From assembly GCA_047621325.1 (NCBI GenBank), contig JBLHLT010000016.1, forward strand, positions 25,837 through 89,836: DNA of 64,000 nucleotides, in the 5' to 3' direction. Shown here piece by piece: positions 54,124 through 62,683 of this stretch (positions within the stretch are counted from its first letter, which is position 1; each line of letters opens with the position of its first letter). A model generated the notes under the pieces. That model did not search any database. It worked only from the letters and a program-made list of their open reading frames with translations, and had not been told where the DNA came from. A program made the translations under genes and the position numbers. Source of the stretch: Bermanella sp047621325 (GTDB taxonomy: Bacteria > Pseudomonadota > Gammaproteobacteria > Pseudomonadales > Oceanobacteraceae).

Positions 54124-54586
54124 GGGTATTCCACTTATCTAACGCGTGTGTGTCTTTGTCGAGGGCGGCGACCCAGGTGTCACCTTGATCTGTGGTTTCT
54201 TTTTTCCAGAACGGCGCGCGGTTTTTAAGATAATCCATTATAAAGTGGCACGCTTCAAAGGCGGCTTCGCGATGGCGGCTGCTTACGGCGACCAATACAA
54301 TTTGATCACTAATATGCAATTGGCCAACACGATGAATTAATCGCACCCGCGATAACGGCCAGCGAGCGCAGGCTTGATCGACAATTTGGGCTAGGGATTT
54401 TTCTGTCATGGCAGGGTAGTGTTCTAAAAATAACCCTTTCACGCCGTGACCTTGGTTCATGTCACGCACTAAGCCACTAAAAAACACAATGGCGCCATCT
54501 TGGGTGTTGTCTTGACGCATGGCGGCGTATTCTTGTGCCACGTCGAAGTCTTGGGTTTGCACATTGATGTGAATACGTGCCGTCAT
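54113..54586 (-). CDS. moaE: Molybdopterin synthase catalytic subunit MoaE
   Basis: A 157-aa subunit that, with MoaD, converts precursor Z (cPMP) to molybdopterin. Motifs: FFSGLVRDMN, HYPAMTEKSL, HRVG and the catalytic-site KKETTDQG. The frame extends to 54712, but that section is inside moaD; ATG 54586 follows the moaD stop by 2 nt. Confidence 0.94.
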   Translation of the reverse strand: MTARIHINVQTQDFDVAQEYAAMRQDNTQDGAIVFFSGLVRDMNQGHGVKGLFLEHYPAMTEKSLAQIVDQACARWPLSRVRLIHRVGQLHISDQIVLVAVSSRHREAAFEACHFIMDYLKNRAPFWKKETTDQGDTWVAALDKDTHALDKWNTHDK

Positions 54587-54588
54587 GT

Positions 54589-54837
54589 TTAGCCGCCTGT
54601 TACTGGTGGGAATAACGCCACTTCGTCGCCGTCTTGCACTGTGTGTTGGTCGGTGACCATGGTTTGATTCACCGCACATAAAATAGTGTCTTGGCTTAAA
54701 TGAGGCTGCCAATTTGGGTTATGTTGCTGCAGTGCGGCTTTTACTGCACTCACCGTACAGGGTGTTTTTATGCTCAAGTTGATGCCTTGGCTATTTAATA
54801 ATTCACGTAATTGAGCAAAGAATAATACGTTAATCAT
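54589..54837 (-). CDS. moaD: Molybdopterin synthase sulfur-carrier subunit MoaD
   Basis: An 82-aa ubiquitin-like protein ending FPPVTGG. The terminal GG is adenylated and thiocarboxylated by MoeB before sulfur transfer. A typical opening INVLFFAQLRELL is seen. moaC stops 2 nt upstream. Confidence 0.94.
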   Translation of the reverse strand: MINVLFFAQLRELLNSQGINLSIKTPCTVSAVKAALQQHNPNWQPHLSQDTILCAVNQTMVTDQHTVQDGDEVALFPPVTGG

Positions 54838-54839
54838 GC

Positions 54840-55325
54840 TTAGTTACCTTGAGGTGTGGCAATAAAGTGCCCAGATTTACCACCTTGTTTTTCCAGTACG
54901 CGCACGCCTGAAATTACCATGGCTTTATCCACGGCTTTGCACATATCAAATAGGGTGAGTGCGGCAACCGATGCGGCGGTGAGGGCTTCCATTTCAACAC
55001 CGGTTTGCCCTGCCAGTTTGCACAAGGTTTCGATGCGTACACGGTGATGTTGTGGTTGCACGTCAAAGCTGACTTCGACTTTGCTCAGCATGAGTGGGTG
55101 GCATAATGGAATCAGTTGGCTGGTTTGTTTTGCGGCTTGAATACCTGCAATGCGGGCGACGGCAAATACGTCCCCTTTGTGATGTTCCCCTTTAATGATC
55201 ATCTCTAGGGTACTTGGGGTCATTTCAATAAAAGCTTCGGCGCGAGCGGTACGGGCAGTAACCGTTTTTTCGCTGACATCTACCATGTTGGCTTCGCCGT
55301 TTTGATTGATATGGGTGAATGTCAT
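54840..55325 (-). CDS. moaC: Cyclic pyranopterin monophosphate synthase MoaC
   Basis: A 161-aa enzyme that forms cPMP from the MoaA product. Motifs: FTHINQNGEANMVDVSEK, RIAGIQAAKQTSQLIPLCHP and EALTAASVAALTLFDMCKA. Moa A is not in the window. It is the first gene of moaCDE-modABC, with hairpin 55352-55387 just upstream. Confidence 0.95.
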   Translation of the reverse strand: MTFTHINQNGEANMVDVSEKTVTARTARAEAFIEMTPSTLEMIIKGEHHKGDVFAVARIAGIQAAKQTSQLIPLCHPLMLSKVEVSFDVQPQHHRVRIETLCKLAGQTGVEMEALTAASVAALTLFDMCKAVDKAMVISGVRVLEKQGGKSGHFIATPQGN

Positions 55326-55351
55326 ATAAGCCTCAGCTGTTGGGTGTCATT

Positions 55352-55387
55352 GTGGTGTTTAAACCCATTTAGTAGGGTTTTTACCAC
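55352..55387 (-). promoter_or_regulatory. Hairpin in the moaC leader
   Basis: GTGGT (55352-55356) pairs with ACCAC (55383-55387), enclosing AAACCC/GGGTTT (55361-55366/55375-55380), 27 nt before the moaC start. Its role, for example cofactor or molybdate control, is unproven. It does not match the Moco riboswitch pattern I recall. Confidence 0.45.
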
Positions 55388-55549
55388 GGTGAATCAGGTT
55401 AGGTTTGATGGGTTTCATCATACCTCATGCTATTGGCCCCCAACAGACCTACCACGGCTTTAGCGGCGCTATGTTGGCCTACTTAGCACTGTTATCTAGG
55501 TTGTAAATGATGCACATTGATAAAAAATAATAATGAATGGATGTAGCCC

Positions 55550-57019
55550 TTGAAAACCGTTAAATACCTAACCCTGTTGTTTTTGTCTTTATTTGTGATT
55601 ATGGCAGTCAAAACCCTAACTTTTACGACACCCGCGATAACATTACAGCCTGCGCTTGATGGTAGCGAGGTGGATGCAAACGCGGTTGCCAAGCGCTTAT
55701 CCCAAGGCATTCAGTTTGCGACCATCAGCTACATGGACGAGACAAAAGTAGAGCGTGAGGTCTTCACCAATTTTCATGCATTTTTACAGCTAAGCTACCC
55801 TAAATTACACGATACGTTATCACTTGAAATGGTGAATGAGTTATCACTCTTGTATCGCTGGCAAGGCACAGACCCTTCGTTAAAACCGATTTTAATTATG
55901 AGCCACCAAGATGTGGTGCCAGTAGATAGCGAGACGTTAAACCGTTGGGTGCATGAGCCATTTAGTGGTGCCATTGAAGACGGCATTATTTGGGGGCGAG
56001 GTGCGGTGGATATTAAGTCTGGTGTGCTGGGTTCAATGGAAGCGGTAGAAGACTTATTAACTAAAGGCTTTCAGCCAAAGCGAGATATCTATTTAGCCTA
56101 TGGTCATGATGAAGAGGTTGGCGGTGATGCGGGTGCTGGGCATATCAGCGCCTTGCTTAAACAACGCGGGTTAGATTTTCAATTTATTTTAGATGAGGGT
56201 GGCTCAATTGTCGGCGATGGTATTATCCCTGGTATGACGTCGCCGGTGGCGTTGGTGGGCATTGCAGAAAAAGGGTATGTGAGTTTAGAGCTAAAAACGA
56301 AGGCCGTGGGTGGCCACAGCTCTATGCCACCAAAACACACGGCGCTGGGTGTGATTGCTCAAGCGATTGTGGATATCGAAAACCATCCGTTCCCTGCCAA
56401 TATGGCCTATAGTCGTCAGCTATTTAATACCATTGGCCCCGCTATGGGCGGTGTTGAAAAAGCTATTTTTGCAAACATGTGGCTAACGGAACCCTTGGTC
56501 GAAACGATTTTATCAGGTTCTAAAACCACCAATGCCGCCGTACGCACCACGACGGCGGTGACCATGGCGAAAGGTTCAAGCAAAGACAACGTATTGCCCA
56601 GTGAGGCGAGCGCCGTCGTCAACGTTCGTATTATGCCCGGTGAAAGTGGTGAGAGTGTGCAACGCTTTATTGAGGCTGTGATTAATAACCCAAAAATAGA
56701 GGTGTCTATATTGGGTGGCATGGCAGGCGAGCCGTCGTCAGTTTCAAAAAGTGATAATGCCAGCTTTGCTATGTTAACGGATGCTATTTATCGGGTGACA
56801 CAAGATGAAAATTTAATTATCGCGCCGTATTTAGTCACCGGTGGCACCGATGCAAAGCATTACACAGGGCTGAGTGACAGTATTTATCGATTTGCGTTTA
56901 ACCGTTTTACCCCAGAGACCTTAGAGCGCATGCACGGTATTAATGAACAAGTTAATGTGGATGATTATGTGGACTTAGTGAAATTTTTTCGCGAGTTGAT
57001 TTTAGGGGCGAATCCGTAA
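55550..57019 (+). CDS. M20 family metallopeptidase (carboxypeptidase S-like)
   Basis: A 489-aa zinc hydrolase with an N-terminal membrane/signal segment (about 5-25). Metal and catalytic residues are visible in MSHQDVVPVD, GRGAVDIKSG, HDEEVGGD and the terminal TGGTDAKHY. It resembles CPS1/PM20D1-type enzymes. The start is TTG 55550; no ATG in frame keeps the leader. A substrate is not evident. Confidence 0.88.
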   Translation: MKTVKYLTLLFLSLFVIMAVKTLTFTTPAITLQPALDGSEVDANAVAKRLSQGIQFATISYMDETKVEREVFTNFHAFLQLSYPKLHDTLSLEMVNELSLLYRWQGTDPSLKPILIMSHQDVVPVDSETLNRWVHEPFSGAIEDGIIWGRGAVDIKSGVLGSMEAVEDLLTKGFQPKRDIYLAYGHDEEVGGDAGAGHISALLKQRGLDFQFILDEGGSIVGDGIIPGMTSPVALVGIAEKGYVSLELKTKAVGGHSSMPPKHTALGVIAQAIVDIENHPFPANMAYSRQLFNTIGPAMGGVEKAIFANMWLTEPLVETILSGSKTTNAAVRTTTAVTMAKGSSKDNVLPSEASAVVNVRIMPGESGESVQRFIEAVINNPKIEVSILGGMAGEPSSVSKSDNASFAMLTDAIYRVTQDENLIIAPYLVTGGTDAKHYTGLSDSIYRFAFNRFTPETLERMHGINEQVNVDDYVDLVKFFRELILGANP

Positions 57020-57054
57020 TTTAATGTGTGTATTTTTTAATATCGGTGATTGAC

Positions 57055-57495
57055 ATGACAATCCGTAATTATCAGCCATCTGATTATCCAGCCATAGCTG
57101 ACATTTATAATGCGTCAAAGCTGGATGAGTTAACGTTTGAAAAGCGCCAACATACTTTATTACCATTAGAATCTGATGAGCCGCGACAAGCCGACTTATT
57201 GAGTTCGACTATTTTTGTATACGGCAAAGATGCAATTCAAGGGTATAGCGCGGTTAAAGCGAATACCATTCAATCATTATATGTGCACCCTCGCTATCGA
57301 AGACAGGGTGTGGCTCGTGCTTTGCTTAATGTTGCATTACAGCAAATAAATGGCGCTGCCATGTTGCAAGTGGTTAAGTCGAACTCACCGTCAAAGGCGC
57401 TGTATTACGAATATGGCTTTGTAGATGTTGAAGAATACGAGGTGAATTATAACGGGGTTAACGTGACGGTTAATAGGATGTTACGCCAACAGTAG
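57055..57495 (+). CDS. GNAT family N-acetyltransferase
   Basis: A 146-aa acetyltransferase with the acetyl-CoA motif HPRYRRQGVARALL and the closing YYEYGFVDVEEYE. ATG 57055 is preferred to the upstream GTG because family members start MTIRNYQPSD. The substrate is unknown. Confidence 0.85.
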   Translation: MTIRNYQPSDYPAIADIYNASKLDELTFEKRQHTLLPLESDEPRQADLLSSTIFVYGKDAIQGYSAVKANTIQSLYVHPRYRRQGVARALLNVALQQINGAAMLQVVKSNSPSKALYYEYGFVDVEEYEVNYNGVNVTVNRMLRQQ

Positions 57496-57562
57496 TGGCC
57501 TCAACTTTGCTTTAATGAGTGTTTACTTGTACATTCAATACAGAATCTAAGGATAGATAGGT

Positions 57563-57766
57563 GTGAAAATGATTTCGAAAATAGAAGAATATGTTAAACA
57601 TGGCCAATATGATCAAGCATTGTATTTATTGCCAAAATTAGAACAAACGTTTACAAACCATTCTGAAATGTTGTGGGTGATCCGTACCCTCAAGCACGAC
57701 TTAGAGCGCCACAATAAAAATACTTTGAACACCTTAAATCAAATCAAACAGGTTTTGATTGGTTAA
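57563..57766 (+). CDS. Small helical protein (67 aa)
   Basis: A 67-aa hydrophilic helical protein that opens KIEEYVKHGQYDQALYLLPKLEQ, a single TPR-like hairpin. AAGGA lies 9 nt before GTG 57563, so this is the likely start. Function is unknown. Confidence 0.6.
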   Translation: MKMISKIEEYVKHGQYDQALYLLPKLEQTFTNHSEMLWVIRTLKHDLERHNKNTLNTLNQIKQVLIG

Positions 57767-57845
57767 GGTTTAGAGTCATAAATGGAAAGCCTGAACTATT
57801 TAGTCTTAGGCTTATCCAATTATCATTCTAATATTTGGACAAAAC

Positions 57846-58523
57846 ATGAAACTGTTAAAAATCGCCGCACTGATTACCACTTCCTTTATCCTCACCTCAT
57901 TTAGTGTGGCTCAAACCTTGCCTATTGCTCAGTTTGAACAAGAGTCTCTTGATCAATGGGAAAAAAAGTCGTTTGTGGGGCAAACTCAATATGAAATTAC
58001 GCAATTAGACCATCAGCCTGTATTGCATGCCATTAGCGACAAGTCAGCGTCTGGTTTAGCGAAAGAAATTAAAGTGGATCTCAAGAAAACACCGTTTTTG
58101 AACTGGTCATGGCGCATCGAGAATTTCCTGCCAAAAATGGATGAAACCACAAAAGCTGGTGATGACTATGCCGCACGTTTATACATCGTAAAAAGTGGCG
58201 GCTTCTTTATTTGGAAAACCAAAGCACTTAACTATGTATGGTCAAGCAATCAAGCTACTGGCAGTACTTGGGATAACGCATACGCAGGCAGTAATGCACG
58301 CATGTTAGCGTTACGTTCACCACAAGACGCGTTAAGCGTATGGGTTAATGAAAAACGTAACGTATACGAAGATATGATTGCGCTTTATGGTGACAAAGGT
58401 TCCGATAAGGAAAACGAAGATGCTTATCGTTATATTGATGCGGTCGCTATTATGAGCGATACCGACGACAGTAAAGCGAAAGCCACTGCTTATTACGGGA
58501 ATATTTACTTTTCAGCTAAATAA
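57846..58523 (+). CDS. DUF3047 exported protein
   Basis: A 225-aa periplasmic protein with signal peptide ending SVAQ near residue 23. The DUF3047 pattern is visible in PFLNWSWRIENFLPK, DDYAARLYIVK, LNYVWSSNQATG and VNEKRNVYEDM. Function is unknown; a jelly-roll-like domain is inferred. It stands in a plus-strand series with the CBS gene (19 nt downstream). Confidence 0.85.
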   Translation: MKLLKIAALITTSFILTSFSVAQTLPIAQFEQESLDQWEKKSFVGQTQYEITQLDHQPVLHAISDKSASGLAKEIKVDLKKTPFLNWSWRIENFLPKMDETTKAGDDYAARLYIVKSGGFFIWKTKALNYVWSSNQATGSTWDNAYAGSNARMLALRSPQDALSVWVNEKRNVYEDMIALYGDKGSDKENEDAYRYIDAVAIMSDTDDSKAKATAYYGNIYFSAK

Positions 58524-58542
58524 TCAATTGAGGCTAGCGTTT

Positions 58543-59016
58543 ATGAAAACAGAATTAATCGCCAAAGACATTATGACCAAACAAGTGTTAATGGCTTATG
58601 AAGGCTGGTCGATCAAGCGGCTTTCTGAGTTCTTTATCAAAAATGCTATCAGTGGTGCGCCTGTCATTGCCAGTGACCATAGTTTGGTAGGTGTGGTCAC
58701 TGTGAGTGATATTTTAGCTTTTGAAAATAAAACCAGCGTTGAAAAAGGTGAATTGTTGCAAAAAGTGTATGCCGAATTTGTGGGGCTGCAGTACGATGAT
58801 AAAACGCTGCAAGCCATGATGGGGCAGGCTGATGAAAACTGCACGGTGAATCAAATTATGAGTGACTCGGTTATTCAAGTTGATTGTAAGGCCAATTTAC
58901 AAGAAGTGGCTTATGTTATGTTGCAGCATGGTATACGTCGTATTTTTGTTAGTGAGCATGGCATTATTAAAGGGGTGATTAGTACCCATAACATTTTAAC
59001 GGTTATGGCTAAGTAA
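58543..59016 (+). CDS. Two-CBS domain protein
   Basis: A 157-aa protein made of a CBS pair. Repeat 1 has AKDIMTKQVLMAYEGWSIKR and VGVVTVSDIL; repeat 2 has VNQIMSDSVIQVDCK and IKGVISTHNIL. CBS pairs bind adenosyl ligands and regulate partners. ATG 58543 is preceded by GAGG; a TTG 15 nt earlier is possible. Confidence 0.85.
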   Translation: MKTELIAKDIMTKQVLMAYEGWSIKRLSEFFIKNAISGAPVIASDHSLVGVVTVSDILAFENKTSVEKGELLQKVYAEFVGLQYDDKTLQAMMGQADENCTVNQIMSDSVIQVDCKANLQEVAYVMLQHGIRRIFVSEHGIIKGVISTHNILTVMAK

Positions 59017-59029
59017 GTTTCATTTAGCC

Positions 59030-61384
59030 TTACCATTTAAATTGGCTAAGGCTTGTCTCTATATCTTTAGTGGCGCTGCCCACTTTTGTGTCTAAGTCGT
59101 GTAATTGATGTAACACGCTCTTTTGTTCTTTTGTATTTGCTACTATTTGTTCAATGCGTTCACTTAATTGACTAAGTTGATGCTTGTCTGTTTGATCGGT
59201 TAGTTGGGTGTCTTTGATGATGGCTTCAAGTTGATCAAAAATATCACTTACATTTTTGGCTAGATCTTCATTGTTGTGAATGAGTTTGTTGGCTTCATCC
59301 ATCGCTTTTACCGAATTTTGTGAATCTTTATGCAGCTGATCTATCACTGTTTTTATGTCGGTGGTGCTGTTATGAGTGCGGTTGGCAAGTGTACGTACTT
59401 CGTCGGCCACTACCGCAAACCCTCTGCCTTGTTCACCTGCTCGCGCGGCTTCAATGGCTGCATTAAGCGCCAGTAAGTTGGTTTGATCTGCAATACTGGC
59501 GATGGTGTCCAATGCACTGACAATATTTTTACTGCTATTGGCGAGACTATTCACTTGTTCACTTGCGTTACTGAGTACGTCGCTTAATTGATGAATTTGG
59601 GTTTGGTTATCACTTAGCAGCTTGTGACTTTTTTTGCTAAGTGCATCAAAGCTATTTTTATTGATTTTGTCAGCTTCTGTTTCATCTTGGTTTTGAATGT
59701 TATTCACCGTTTTAACAGGTGATAGCAGTGGGTGAGAATTATTTTTTAAAATGTCTTTAATCTCAGATTGCTGAGATTCGATGTGTTGTTGTAATTTCTG
59801 GCTTTTAGTTACATGGTCAGAGCGCTGTTGATTATCTTTGATGAGTTGTGCGGTAGTTGATTGCACCGCATAAATAGGTGCTTGAATAGACTCTATAATG
59901 TGTTTTATTTGGCGAGTATTAAAAATAGGATTTAGGCTTTCATCTACGATCGAGCCTGTTTTTTTAGCCATTGATGATGGCATTGTCGATTGGTTGAAAG
60001 CACGAAAATTCAATTTACTTAACTGCTGTTGTATTTTATCTGTTTGTTTATGCTGTTGCTCAATTGCATTTTTTTGTTTGTGACTAAAGTAGCGATTAAG
60101 CCAGAAGCCAACCCCTAAACTGATTGTAACGGCTAGTAATATAGCGGCCATTAAAAATTGTAGTATTGGGATGTCACTTTTTAAATCATTGGTTTCGCCA
60201 GTGAGTGTTAAGTTTGACGGATGGTTGATCATCTGGCTGTGATCTAATAATAACTCACTCAATAACAGCCAGTTTAGCCCAAATAATTTAATGGGTTGAT
60301 AGGCCATGTAATGATTTTCATTCTCTTCATTTTTAGTGACATTGAACTTTTTGGCAGGGTTGCTATCAAGCCAATCTTTAAAAAAGTCTTTTTGTGTAGA
60401 TTCTAACGGATTGCTGCTTACCCAATAGGTTTGGTTTGCATTGCTCATATAGATATGTGCCCGTTCGAAGCCTTGCACTTGTAATAATGGCGCAAAAGCA
60501 TTTGCAGGTAGGCGGAAAATTAAAATGGCTTCTATAGCATTTTGAGAAGGGTCTTGACTAACAATGGGTGTACTCATAAACGCACTGAGTGAATTATTGG
60601 CCGGTGCATATTCACTAAATTCACTAAACAAACTTTGCCCTGGTTGTAATTTTAATGCGTGTTTGTAACTAATAGCTAAGGGAGATGATGCGGCTTGTTC
60701 TTGCCATAGATTGTTTGCAAAGTCGTTATGCTTAGCCACGCTGTAGATAACGTCGCCACTGGTGGCGTCGACGATGTATAAATCTTCAAATGCAAACTGC
60801 TCGATATAGTGGCGATAAATTGGATGATACAAGCTGTGCACTCGGCTATAACTGGTATCTATTTCGGTTTCATTAAAATCTTGTTTACGGGGTTGTTCGT
60901 TATTTACGACAAAATCGTATTGTAATGCTTGGCCAATCTCATTGAGATGCGCGCGGCTTGGGGTTTGTTGTTGATAATACTGGGTAATTGCAATGCTTGG
61001 GTCGTCTATAAACGGTTCGCGCTCGGCTAGGTAACTGCGATAGGTGATGCGAAAGGCTTGTGAGGCCACTTGGCTCATGGTGGAATTTGCCAAGGTAATC
61101 AACTGTTTATTAATCTGCTTTAGATAATTTTGTATGTATTGCTGCTTTTGCGCCATGAGCTGTTCAAGGCGCGCCACAATGAGATCATCAAACTGCTGCG
61201 AGTATTGTTTAGCTACTTGCTGTTGATTGACTTCAACAGCGGCTATTTTTTGATGGTTTTGCTGCTGATTTATGGCGTTTAAACCGTAATTTGCGATGAT
61301 CATTATCAGCAGACATAACAACGCCATTGGCCAAAATAGTACATGGCGAACATGTTGCTTGCTTAATGACATCAATGTATTCAT
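59030..61384 (-). CDS. Methyl-accepting chemotaxis protein without recognisable HAMP
   Basis: A 784-aa receptor: N-terminal membrane segment (about 15-35), a large periplasmic sensor related to that of the 21304 receptor (GDVIYSVAKHNDFANNL), second membrane segment near 410, then the signalling hairpin DQTNLLALNAAIEAARAGEQ and GRGFAVVADEVRTLANRTH. Between the second membrane segment and the tip lies a Gln/Lys/Ser-rich stretch in which I see no clear HAMP. A BLUF or Che gene is not adjacent. The ligand is unknown. Confidence 0.88.
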   Translation of the reverse strand: MNTLMSLSKQHVRHVLFWPMALLCLLIMIIANYGLNAINQQQNHQKIAAVEVNQQQVAKQYSQQFDDLIVARLEQLMAQKQQYIQNYLKQINKQLITLANSTMSQVASQAFRITYRSYLAEREPFIDDPSIAITQYYQQQTPSRAHLNEIGQALQYDFVVNNEQPRKQDFNETEIDTSYSRVHSLYHPIYRHYIEQFAFEDLYIVDATSGDVIYSVAKHNDFANNLWQEQAASSPLAISYKHALKLQPGQSLFSEFSEYAPANNSLSAFMSTPIVSQDPSQNAIEAILIFRLPANAFAPLLQVQGFERAHIYMSNANQTYWVSSNPLESTQKDFFKDWLDSNPAKKFNVTKNEENENHYMAYQPIKLFGLNWLLLSELLLDHSQMINHPSNLTLTGETNDLKSDIPILQFLMAAILLAVTISLGVGFWLNRYFSHKQKNAIEQQHKQTDKIQQQLSKLNFRAFNQSTMPSSMAKKTGSIVDESLNPIFNTRQIKHIIESIQAPIYAVQSTTAQLIKDNQQRSDHVTKSQKLQQHIESQQSEIKDILKNNSHPLLSPVKTVNNIQNQDETEADKINKNSFDALSKKSHKLLSDNQTQIHQLSDVLSNASEQVNSLANSSKNIVSALDTIASIADQTNLLALNAAIEAARAGEQGRGFAVVADEVRTLANRTHNSTTDIKTVIDQLHKDSQNSVKAMDEANKLIHNNEDLAKNVSDIFDQLEAIIKDTQLTDQTDKHQLSQLSERIEQIVANTKEQKSVLHQLHDLDTKVGSATKDIETSLSQFKW

Positions 61385-61542
61385 GACAATATCCCTATCT
61401 ATATAAGTTATAGGCCAATTCTTTTATTCCTGAAGGGTGAGTTAGTTAGGGTGCGCCAAATTCATTCGGTAAATGTAAAAAAATGAGCGATAGTTAACCC
61501 TATTGATTTTTACTGGCAGGATTAGGCTAATGTTTTGATTGT

Positions 61543-61577
61543 TATGCACATGGTGTTCTTAACACTTGTTGTGCATA
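61543..61577. promoter_or_regulatory. Nested inverted repeat before the MBL gene
   Basis: TATGCAC (61543-61549) pairs with GTGCATA (61571-61577), with inner GTGTT/AACAC (61553-61557/61561-61565). It lies 44 nt before the MBL start. The outer arms include TTATGCACA-like sequence that also resembles a DnaA box. Function is unproven. Confidence 0.4.
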
Positions 61578-61621
61578 GTTATGAGTATATGGTTGGTGAA
61601 TAATAAAAAATTGAGAGCGGT

Positions 61622-62563
61622 ATGGTGAAAGCAGAGTATTTAGGTTGGGGTATTTATCGGTTAGATACCGCGTATCAACGTCCACAAATGGCTGCGTGTT
61701 ATGTCATGGTCAGTGAGGGTGAATTAGCCATTATTGAAACGGGTACTAAAGACACTGTCCCACTCATTTTTGAATTCTTAAGTGCACAAGGCTTTGATAC
61801 CCACGCAATCAAATACGTCATGCCGACACATGTACATTTAGATCACGCCGGTGGCGCGGGTTTGTTAATGCAAGCACTACCGCATGCGCAGCTTGTGGTG
61901 CATCCGCAAGGTGCTAGGCACATGATTGACCCAAGTAAGCTGCAAGCAGGCGCGACCGCGGTGTATGGCGAGGTGATGTTTGCGCAAACTTATGGCGATT
62001 TATTACCCGTCGACCCGTCGCAAGTTTTAGTAATTGAAGATGGTCAAACCTTAAAACTCGGCAGCCGTACATTGACGTTTTTAGATACCCCCGGTCATGC
62101 GCGTCACCATTATTGTATCTATGATGAACTAAGCGCGGGGTTTTTTACGGGTGATACTTTTGGTTTAGCCTATCAAGAGTTAAACAGTGAAAAAGGGCCG
62201 TTTATTTTCCCTACCACCACACCGGTTCAATTTGACCCTGAGGCACTTAAATCGTCAATTAATCGGTTACTCAGTTACCAGCCACAGCGGATGTATTTAA
62301 CCCATTTTGGCATGGTAGAGAATCCACAAACGTTAGGTGAGCGCTTACTCAATTTAGTGGATCAATACGTTGAGCTTGCTTTAAACGTAATGAAAAATTT
62401 CCCCCAAGAGCACTGGTTGCAAACACTTAACAAACAACTGCTAACATTATTAGCGGATTTATCGCAGCACGATACGCACTTATCACCGAGTGAATATGCG
62501 CAAGTGATCGCCAGTGATGTATTGCTCAATGCGCAAGGTTTAGATGTATGGCTTCGTCGTTAG
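61622..62563 (+). CDS. MBL-fold metallo-hydrolase
   Basis: A 313-aa hydrolase with the metal motif HVHLDH (His70, His72, Asp74, His75), the second-site His in TPGHARHH and the Asp in FTGDTFG. It resembles glyoxalase II/flavo-like MBL hydrolases; the substrate is unknown. The upstream region carries an inverted repeat (61543-61577). Confidence 0.87.
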   Translation: MVKAEYLGWGIYRLDTAYQRPQMAACYVMVSEGELAIIETGTKDTVPLIFEFLSAQGFDTHAIKYVMPTHVHLDHAGGAGLLMQALPHAQLVVHPQGARHMIDPSKLQAGATAVYGEVMFAQTYGDLLPVDPSQVLVIEDGQTLKLGSRTLTFLDTPGHARHHYCIYDELSAGFFTGDTFGLAYQELNSEKGPFIFPTTTPVQFDPEALKSSINRLLSYQPQRMYLTHFGMVENPQTLGERLLNLVDQYVELALNVMKNFPQEHWLQTLNKQLLTLLADLSQHDTHLSPSEYAQVIASDVLLNAQGLDVWLRR

Positions 62564-62612
62564 GTGTAAAAACCTAGACACAAGGCGTGTTACGCAAAGT
62601 CAAATCCATGAT

Positions 62613-62663
62613 GCCTCAAGTTAAGCTTGAGGCGGTAAAAGCCCGTAAAGTGCCGCGCACTTT
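62613..62663 (+). promoter_or_regulatory. Tandem hairpins in the FabA-like gene leader
   Basis: GCCTCAAG (62613-62620) pairs with CTTGAGGC (62626-62633), and AAAGTGC (62647-62653) pairs with GCACTTT (62657-62663). They stand between the MBL and FabA-like genes; the second lacks a long T-run, so either a weak terminator or a leader structure is possible. Confidence 0.5.
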
Positions 62664-62683
62664 AATTATAAAAAGGCGTATAT

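Noticed and set aside
55352..55500. Moco riboswitch upstream of moaC
   Set aside because: The leader has a hairpin but not the sequence pattern I recall for the Moco RNA; kept only as an unassigned hairpin.
61543..61577. Replication origin (DnaA boxes)
   Set aside because: Only one inverted pair of near-consensus boxes, no AT-rich unwinding element, and no dnaA/dnaN neighbours.
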